Below, in pieces: positions 58,824 to 64,000 of a stretch of 64,000 nucleotides of DNA (positions within the stretch are counted from its first letter, which is position 1; each line of letters opens with the position of its first letter). The stretch is from positions 4,154,001-4,218,000 of the forward strand of contig NZ_CP012201.1 in NCBI RefSeq assembly GCF_001191005.1, written 5' to 3'. This DNA comes from Massilia sp. NR 4-1 (GTDB taxonomy: Bacteria; Pseudomonadota; Gammaproteobacteria; Burkholderiales; Burkholderiaceae_D). A program made the translations under genes and the position numbers. The notes beneath the pieces are model-generated. The model saw only the letters and a program-made list of their open reading frames with translations, was not told the origin of the DNA and did no database searches.

Positions 58824-59288
58824 TTATTCAACGGTGAAATGGCCGATGCCATCGGCGCGGATGGCGACACTGGCGTCGCCATTGACGAAGGTCAGCACGA
58901 AGGGTTTGTCCACCGGTTCGCGGCCGAAAACGACGCGCAGATTAGAGCCGGGCAAATTGGTGGGCGGATCGAGCAGCAGGGTCATGGGACTGAACTTGAA
59001 CTGGCGCTCGCGCAGCATATCGTCCTGGGCCAGCGGCTCCCAGCTGCGCTCATTGCGCACCAGGAAGCGGTAGCTCTCCTGGTTGGCCTCGAAGGCGATG
59101 GGACGGTTGCGCACGATGGCTTCGTCGCGCGCCAGCTGCAGCAACAGGGCCACGCGCTGCGCCTCCTGCTCCATGTTCTGGCGCAGGCTGGGCGCCGCGT
59201 TCAGCGACACCAGACCGAGCGTGATGCCGAGGATGACCATCACCACCAGCAGCTCGATCAGGGTAAAGCCTCGCTGGCGGTTCGCCAT
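58824..59288 (-). CDS. gspH: Type II secretion minor pseudopilin GspH
   Basis: A 154-residue pseudopilin with a very short leader (MANRQRG) before FTLIELLVVMVILG. The family motif LQLARDEAIVRNRPIAF is present. It joins the major pseudopilin GspG and the tip complex. Confidence 0.94.
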   Translation of the reverse strand: MANRQRGFTLIELLVVMVILGITLGLVSLNAAPSLRQNMEQEAQRVALLLQLARDEAIVRNRPIAFEANQESYRFLVRNERSWEPLAQDDMLRERQFKFSPMTLLLDPPTNLPGSNLRVVFGREPVDKPFVLTFVNGDASVAIRADGIGHFTVE

Positions 59289-59300
59289 GGCCGTCGGGGA

Positions 59301-59747
59301 TCAGTTGTCCCAGGAGCCGATGTCGGCGTCTTCGCCGGCACCGCCAGGCTGGCCGTCGGCGCCCAGCGAGAACACATCGATCTCGCCTTTCACGCCAGGG
59401 GACAGGAACTGGTAGGGATTGCCCCAAGGGTCTTTCGGCATTTTTTCCAGATAGCCGCCGGCTTTCCAGCCATTCGCGGCCGGGCCGGCAGTAGGCTTGG
59501 TGAGCAGGGCCTGCAAGCCTTGCTCGGTGGTCGGATAGCGGCTGTTATCCAGCTTGTAGAGCTTGAGCGACTGCATGATGGTGGCGATATCGACCTTGGC
59601 CGCGGCCACTTTCGACTCGCTGGTGCGGCTCAGCAGCTTGGGCACGACCAGAGCGGCCAGCACGCCCATGATGACGACAACCACCATGATTTCGATCAGG
59701 GTGAAGCCGCGCGCGCGGCGGACGGTACGGTGCTTCAGGTTTTTCAT
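59301..59747 (-). CDS. gspG: Type II secretion major pseudopilin GspG
   Basis: A 148-residue major pseudopilin. The leader and cleavage site are RRARGFTLIEIMVVVVIMG. The calcium-binding C-terminal block with PKDPWGNPYQFLSPG and DVFSLGADGQPGG is complete. It is the first gene of the operon. The ATG at 59747 is preferred over one 15 codons upstream, since the -10 box lies at 59794-59799. No prepilin peptidase gene (gspO) is in the window, so an external PilD-type enzyme must process all five pseudopilins. Confidence 0.96.
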   Translation of the reverse strand: MKNLKHRTVRRARGFTLIEIMVVVVIMGVLAALVVPKLLSRTSESKVAAAKVDIATIMQSLKLYKLDNSRYPTTEQGLQALLTKPTAGPAANGWKAGGYLEKMPKDPWGNPYQFLSPGVKGEIDVFSLGADGQPGGAGEDADIGSWDN

Positions 59748-59793
59748 AAGATACGGTTCGGGTTGATAATCGGAACAGATTGACAGGTCCACA

Positions 59794-59799
59794 AGTATA
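59794..59799 (-). promoter_or_regulatory. -10 box of the gsp operon
   Basis: TATACT read leftwards, about 45 bases before the gspG ATG. The -35 is poor, so an activator may be needed. Confidence 0.45.
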
Positions 59800-59874
59800 A
59801 GACGGAATCGCCGCGCCGCCTATGGCAAAACATGCGGACCTGCGCTCCGGCCGCCAGCGGCAGCCGGATGAACC

Positions 59875-61998
59875 TTAATCGCGCTGGCGGGCGCCGGCCG
59901 AAATACGCTGCAAAGCCGCCTCGTTGCCGCTCGCCGCGATATTGCTGGACACCGCTTCCAGTGCCTTCAACTGCGGCGCCGCCGCCACAAAAGGCTGGAT
60001 GCCCAGGGCCTGATCCACCTCCTGCGGGTAAATCAGATAGCCGCGCGTGATGACCGCCGCCACCTTGCGCACATCGCCGATATGCTGGGTCGGGTCGCCG
60101 TCGACCAGCACCAGGTCGGCCAGTTTGCCCGGCGTGACGCTGCCGCGTTCATGGCTGGTACGGGTGTAGCGCGCACCGTTTCGGGTAGCGATCTGCAAGG
60201 CTTCGGCCGGTTTCAGGCCCGCTTTCACCAGCATTTCCAGCTCGGCCTGCAGGGTGAAGCCGGCCAGTTCGTCGGTGCCGGCCACGATCGGCACGCCGGC
60301 GCGGTGCAGGCGGCCGACGAATTCCACCATCTTGGCGTAGGACTTGCGGTAGCGCTGCAGGGTCGCCTCGTCGGCGATCTTCATGGTGCCGACGTGGAAA
60401 CCGCGCTGCACATCGGGTGGCATATGCTTGGCGATCGGCGCGAACGGCTCGTTCATCTCGCCGTCCTTCTGCTTGAGGAAGGCGAAAGTGGCCAGGGTCG
60501 GGTCGATCACGGTCTGCTTTTTCTTCAGCGTGGCGATGAATTTCTGCACGGCGGCCGAATCGAAGTCCAGGCCCGCCACTTTTTCCGACGGCAGGATGAA
60601 GCGTTCCAGGGTGCGCGTTTCCGTGGCCGGCGTGACCAGGAAGTTCAGCATCACCTGGTTGATGTGCTGGATCTCGTCATAGCCGGCGTCCAGCGCATCC
60701 TGGGCACGCAGGCCGGCCGGGATGTGGCCGGAGACGCGCAGGCCGCGCTGGTGGGCATAGGCCACCGTCTCCTTGAGGATGGCTTTGGGGAAGGAATTGT
60801 AGATTTTCAGCTGCGGGTAGCCATGTTCGGTGTACCAGTCGATGGCGTTCTTGGCCTGTTCCAGGTTCTTGATCACGAAGCCGCTATTGGCCGAATACGG
60901 GCTTTCCCCTTCCAGGAAACCGGCCGGCACCACCTGCGGCGACAGCAGGCGGCCGGCCGCCGTGCCGTCCAGGATCTGCTGCATCTTGGCGTTGTCGTTG
61001 CCCATATCGCGCACCGTGGTCACGCCGGCCGCCAGATTCAGGCCGCCCTCCCAGCGCCCCACGTGGCCGTGCATGTCGAACAGACCGGGTAGCAATACGC
61101 GGCCGGCGGCGTCGATCTCGGCCACCGCGCCGCGCACCGGCGAGCCGGCCGGCAGCACGGCGGTGATGCGGCCGCGCAGCACATACACATCGGAGGCCGC
61201 GCCCAGCACCGCCTTCTCACTGTCGAAGACGCGCGCATTGCGCACCACGGTCAGGCCCGGCAGCGGATGCTGCAGCTTGGCCGCCAGCTCCACCAGCATC
61301 TGGTCCTCGGCCTTCTGCTGACGCTCGGCCAGCAGCTTGCCGCTGGCCTGCCAGCCCTCTTCCACCGCCGTGAAGGCGCCCGGCACCACCACCGCGAACA
61401 GGCGCGGCTTGTCGCCCGTTGTGGCCCAGTAGAATTGCGGCGACAGGCCAAGGCCGGTCTGGGCCAGCAGCTGCACGGTCTGGGTCTTGCCATCGGCGCT
61501 GGCCACCTGCACCTCGTCCAGCTTGCGCTGGCTCAGCGTGCCCGAAGGCAGCAGCGGCAATTGGCCGCCGGCCGCCGCCAGCGCCGTGATCGAGGCCGAC
61601 GTCACTTCAAAGCTGGAGTTCAGCGGCACGTAGAGGGCCGCGCCGTCCACGCTCTTGCTGCCCTGCTCCGTGGTCGACTTCCAGCTGGCCTGGCTGCCCT
61701 GGCGCGTGAAGCGCTCGTCCACCACCGAACCGAAGGTCGAGCTGCCTTTCACCGCATAGGAGGTCATGGTGCCGTCGGCGGCCAGGCGGAATTCCTCGCT
61801 CAGCTCCGGGCCGCGGCCATTGTCCTTGTAGATGAAGCGCACCTTGGTCAGGCCGTCGTCCCCGCGTTCGACCACCTGTTCGCCGGTCTGCTTGCCGTTT
61901 TCGGCAAGGATCAGATACTTCGTCGTCTGTGCTGCCTGCGCCTGCGCGCCAAAGGCACTGGCGATCGCCAGCGCCAATACTGCGGGAACTCGCTTCAT
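59875..61998 (-). CDS. Exported amidohydrolase family protein with extra N-terminal domain
   Basis: A 707-residue protein. The signal peptide (1-23, ending AQAQAA) is followed by an unrecognised beta-rich domain (about 25-265) and a metal-dependent amidohydrolase domain (about 265-670). The first metal site is FDMHGHVGRW, further His lie in SGHIPAG and IQHINQV, and the catalytic Asp is in GTDELAGF; the C-terminal GSVTPGKLADLVLVDGDP returns to the beta-sandwich of the fold. Members hydrolyse C-N bonds of imidazolone, dipeptide or related substrates. AGGAGA precedes the ATG at 61998; the frame continues into the next gene but is not coding there. The substrate is unknown. Confidence 0.87.
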   Translation of the reverse strand: MKRVPAVLALAIASAFGAQAQAAQTTKYLILAENGKQTGEQVVERGDDGLTKVRFIYKDNGRGPELSEEFRLAADGTMTSYAVKGSSTFGSVVDERFTRQGSQASWKSTTEQGSKSVDGAALYVPLNSSFEVTSASITALAAAGGQLPLLPSGTLSQRKLDEVQVASADGKTQTVQLLAQTGLGLSPQFYWATTGDKPRLFAVVVPGAFTAVEEGWQASGKLLAERQQKAEDQMLVELAAKLQHPLPGLTVVRNARVFDSEKAVLGAASDVYVLRGRITAVLPAGSPVRGAVAEIDAAGRVLLPGLFDMHGHVGRWEGGLNLAAGVTTVRDMGNDNAKMQQILDGTAAGRLLSPQVVPAGFLEGESPYSANSGFVIKNLEQAKNAIDWYTEHGYPQLKIYNSFPKAILKETVAYAHQRGLRVSGHIPAGLRAQDALDAGYDEIQHINQVMLNFLVTPATETRTLERFILPSEKVAGLDFDSAAVQKFIATLKKKQTVIDPTLATFAFLKQKDGEMNEPFAPIAKHMPPDVQRGFHVGTMKIADEATLQRYRKSYAKMVEFVGRLHRAGVPIVAGTDELAGFTLQAELEMLVKAGLKPAEALQIATRNGARYTRTSHERGSVTPGKLADLVLVDGDPTQHIGDVRKVAAVITRGYLIYPQEVDQALGIQPFVAAAPQLKALEAVSSNIAASGNEAALQRISAGARQRD

Positions 61999-62030
61999 CG
62001 GTCTCGTCTCCTGAGAGGGGTTTAGATTTT

Positions 62031-62786
62031 TTATGCGTGCTGCGGGCCGCACACCGGACAGTCGGCGTTGCGGGTGATACGGATGCTGGTCCATTCCATG
62101 TGCAAGCCGTCCAGCAGCAGCAGGCGGCCGGCCAGCGATTCGCCGATGCCCATCAGCAGCTTCAGCGCCTCGGCGGCCTGCATGGCGCCGACCACGCCCA
62201 CCAGCGGCGCGAACACGCCCATGGTGGAACAGGCCACGTCCTCGAACGCCTGGTCTTGCGGGAACAGGCAGGAATAGCAGGGCAGCTCGCCGCCGCGCGG
62301 GTCGAAGACGCTGATCTGGCCATCGAAGCGGATCACCGCGCCCGAGACCAGGGGCACGCGCTGCGCCACGCAGGCGCGGTTGACGGCATGGCGGGTCTGG
62401 AAATTGTCGGTACAGTCGAGCACCACATCGGCCTGCGCCACCAGTTCGCGCAGGCGCGCCTCGTCGGCGCGCTCGCACAGCGCCGTAACGTCGATGGTGG
62501 GGTTGATGGCGCCCAGGGTCTGGGCCGCCGACGCGGCCTTGGGCTGGCCCACGCGCTCGGTGGTGTGGGCGATCTGGCGCTGCAGATTGGTGAGGTCGAC
62601 CGTATCGTGGTCGACCAGGGTCAGGCGGCCGACGCCGGCCGAGGCCAGGTACATGGCGGCCGGGGAACCCAGGCCGCCGGCGCCGATCACCAGTACCCTG
62701 GCCGCCAGCAGCTTTTGCTGGCCCTCGATGCCGATTTCATCGAGCAGGATATGGCGCGAGTAGCGCAGCAGCTGGGTGTCATCCAT
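62031..62786 (-). CDS. ThiF/MoeB/HesA-family adenylyltransferase
   Basis: A 251-residue E1-like enzyme that adenylates the C-terminal Gly-Gly of a ubiquitin-like sulfur carrier (ThiS or MoaD). The ATP motif is VIGAGGLGSPAAMYLA, with RQIAHTTERVGQPK (Arg finger and Lys), DCTDNF with the catalytic Asp, and two zinc-binding CxxC pairs, CYSC and CPVC. It has no rhodanese domain. Whether the partner is ThiS or MoaD cannot be told, as neither gene is nearby. It begins three bases after the ctpA-like stop. Confidence 0.92.
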   Translation of the reverse strand: MDDTQLLRYSRHILLDEIGIEGQQKLLAARVLVIGAGGLGSPAAMYLASAGVGRLTLVDHDTVDLTNLQRQIAHTTERVGQPKAASAAQTLGAINPTIDVTALCERADEARLRELVAQADVVLDCTDNFQTRHAVNRACVAQRVPLVSGAVIRFDGQISVFDPRGGELPCYSCLFPQDQAFEDVACSTMGVFAPLVGVVGAMQAAEALKLLMGIGESLAGRLLLLDGLHMEWTSIRITRNADCPVCGPQHA

Positions 62787-62789
62787 TGC

Positions 62790-64000
62790 TTATTTCTTTG
62801 CCGCTTTCTCTTCCGGTTTGGCGGCGGCAGCCACGGCAGCGTCCGCCTTGGCCAGCTTGACCGGCAGGCCTTTCAGGTGGTTCAAGGCCTGGGCCAGCGG
62901 GAAGTCTTCCTTGCTGCCGAATTCGATCGGCTTGTGCTTCTTGGCCAGGGCCAGGATGCGCTGCTCTTCCTCCAGCTCATCGACGCGGCCGTTGCGGCTC
63001 TTCACTTCTTCCTCGCCATTGCCGTTGGCCAGATGCTTTTCCAGGTCGGCTTCGCGCAGGCGCAGGCTGTCCAGGCCTTCGCCATCGGCCGTATCGTCGA
63101 TCGCCATGTCCGGCACGATGCCCTTGGCCTGGATGGCGCGGCCGTTCGGCGTGTAGTAGCGCGCGGTGGTCAGCTTGACGGCGGTGTCGGCGGTCAGCTG
63201 GCGCAGGGTCTGCACCGAGCCCTTGCCGAAGGTCTGGCTGCCCATGATGGTGGCGCGCTTGTAGTCCTGCAGGGCGCCAGCCACGATCTCGGAGGCCGAC
63301 GCCGAGCCGGAATTGACCAGCACCACCAGCGGCACCGATTTCAGCGCGGCCGGCACTTTTTGCAGCGGGTCGCCAGGGTGGCGGCCGGCATAGAATTCAG
63401 GGCGGGCGTACAGGGTCTGCTTGGAGTCGAGCAGCTGGCCATTGGTGGACACCACCACCACGTCCTTGGGCAGGAAAGCGGCCGAGACGCCGATCGCGCC
63501 CGGCACCACGCCGCCCGGATCGTTGCGCAGGTCCAGCACCATGCCCTTGATGTTCGGGTTCTGGGCGTACAGGGCGGTGACTTTCTTCGCCATGTCTTCC
63601 ACCGTCGGCTCCTGGAACTGGGAGATGCGCAGCCAGGCGTAATCCGGCTCCACCATCTTCGCCTTCACGCTCTGCACGCGGATTTCCTCGCGCACCACGG
63701 GCACCACCACCGGCTTGTCCTCGCCCTTGCGCGACAGGGTCAGCACCAGCTTGGTGTGCGGCTCGCCGCGCATTTTCTTGATCGCCTCGTCCAGCGACAG
63801 GCCCTTCATGGGCGCGTTGTCGATGCGGGTGATCAGGTCGCCGGCCTTGATGCCGGCCTTGAAGGCGGGCGAATCCTCGATCGGCGAGACAACCTTGACG
63901 TAGCCGTCTTCCATGCCCACCTCGATGCCGATGCCGACAAACTTGCCCTGCACCGACTCGCGCATTTCCTTGAAAGCTTTCTTGTCCAGGTAGACCGAAT
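62790..64000 (-). CDS. S41 C-terminal processing protease (5' end outside window)
   Basis: The C-terminal 403 residues are visible; the protein continues past the right edge. The first visible residues SVYLDKKAFKEM precede a PDZ domain (about 15-95 of the visible part), then the S41 catalytic domain with VLDLRNDPGG, the serine site NSGSASASEIVAGAL and the Lys in GSQTFGKGSV. The tail is Lys/Ala-rich with a coiled segment. CtpA-type enzymes trim periplasmic proteins and cell wall hydrolases. It heads a leftward set with the ThiF-like enzyme and amidohydrolase. Confidence 0.95.
   Translation of the reverse strand, partial: SVYLDKKAFKEMRESVQGKFVGIGIEVGMEDGYVKVVSPIEDSPAFKAGIKAGDLITRIDNAPMKGLSLDEAIKKMRGEPHTKLVLTLSRKGEDKPVVVPVVREEIRVQSVKAKMVEPDYAWLRISQFQEPTVEDMAKKVTALYAQNPNIKGMVLDLRNDPGGVVPGAIGVSAAFLPKDVVVVSTNGQLLDSKQTLYARPEFYAGRHPGDPLQKVPAALKSVPLVVLVNSGSASASEIVAGALQDYKRATIMGSQTFGKGSVQTLRQLTADTAVKLTTARYYTPNGRAIQAKGIVPDMAIDDTADGEGLDSLRLREADLEKHLANGNGEEEVKSRNGRVDELEEEQRILALAKKHKPIEFGSKEDFPLAQALNHLKGLPVKLAKADAAVAAAAKPEEKAAKK

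Overview
The window is about 64 kb of GC-rich, densely coding chromosome from a betaproteobacterium of the order Burkholderiales. The Oxalobacteraceae (Massilia, Duganella or Janthinobacterium-like) fit best. Evidence for this is the block GNAT / cca / GST / NDUFA9-like / slt, the block dapF-LpxL-LpxL next to metK, the order COG0523 GTPase / dksA / STAS protein / hslV / hslU, an SAH riboswitch on ahcY, two trimeric-type porins, and the overall codon use. There are 56 supported protein genes, two of them cut by the window edges. I see no tRNA, rRNA, IS element, prophage, CRISPR array or integron. The region looks like ordinary core and semi-core chromosome.

Layout. 1-2.9 kb: signalling, with a response regulator, an HD-GYP c-di-GMP phosphodiesterase and a divergent CheW whose promoters interlock. 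2.9-7.4 kb: a J-domain membrane protein, a MidA-type methyltransferase, and folM-folB-ttcA. 7.5-15.1 kb: exported proteins (beta-helix protein, M14 carboxypeptidase, S41 lipoprotein protease, TonB-dependent receptor). 15.4-21.3 kb: aromatic amino acid catabolism, with a fused indolepyruvate ferredoxin oxidoreductase and 4-hydroxyphenylpyruvate dioxygenase, a divergent Lrp regulator and an unknown partner gene. 21.5-27.1 kb: a five-gene leftward operon ending in cca and a GNAT acetyltransferase. 27.1-31.8 kb: one-carbon and SAM cycle genes (folate cyclo-ligase, metF, ahcY, metK). 32-34.6 kb: two acyltransferases coupled to dapF. 34.7-36.3 kb: a Sel1-repeat protein. 36.7-39.2 kb: two porins. 39.3-46.2 kb: DUF484, xerC, the COG0523 metallochaperone, dksA, a double-STAS protein, hslVU and a small basic protein. 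46.3-48.6 kb: a patatin fused to an outer-membrane barrel. 48.7-59.7 kb: a complete 12-gene type II secretion operon (gspGHIJKLMNDEFC) without its own prepilin peptidase. 59.9-64 kb: amidohydrolase, ThiF/MoeB-type enzyme and a CtpA-like protease.

The most interesting biology is RNA-based control of the SAM cycle. ahcY has a clear SAH riboswitch. Upstream of metK I find an H-type pseudoknot that reproduces the conserved core of SAM-II riboswitches, with a competing hairpin that shares one pseudoknot strand. If correct, SAM synthesis and SAH disposal, transcribed in the same direction 0.2 kb apart, are each sensed by their own metabolite. Other points of note are an atypical receiver domain with Glu at the phosphoacceptor position, a Cys-poor DksA downstream of a His-rich COG0523 GTPase, a duplicated helix/SPPP/STAS architecture, a 9-bp minisatellite inside gspJ, and start codons that sit directly behind -10 boxes and may be leaderless.
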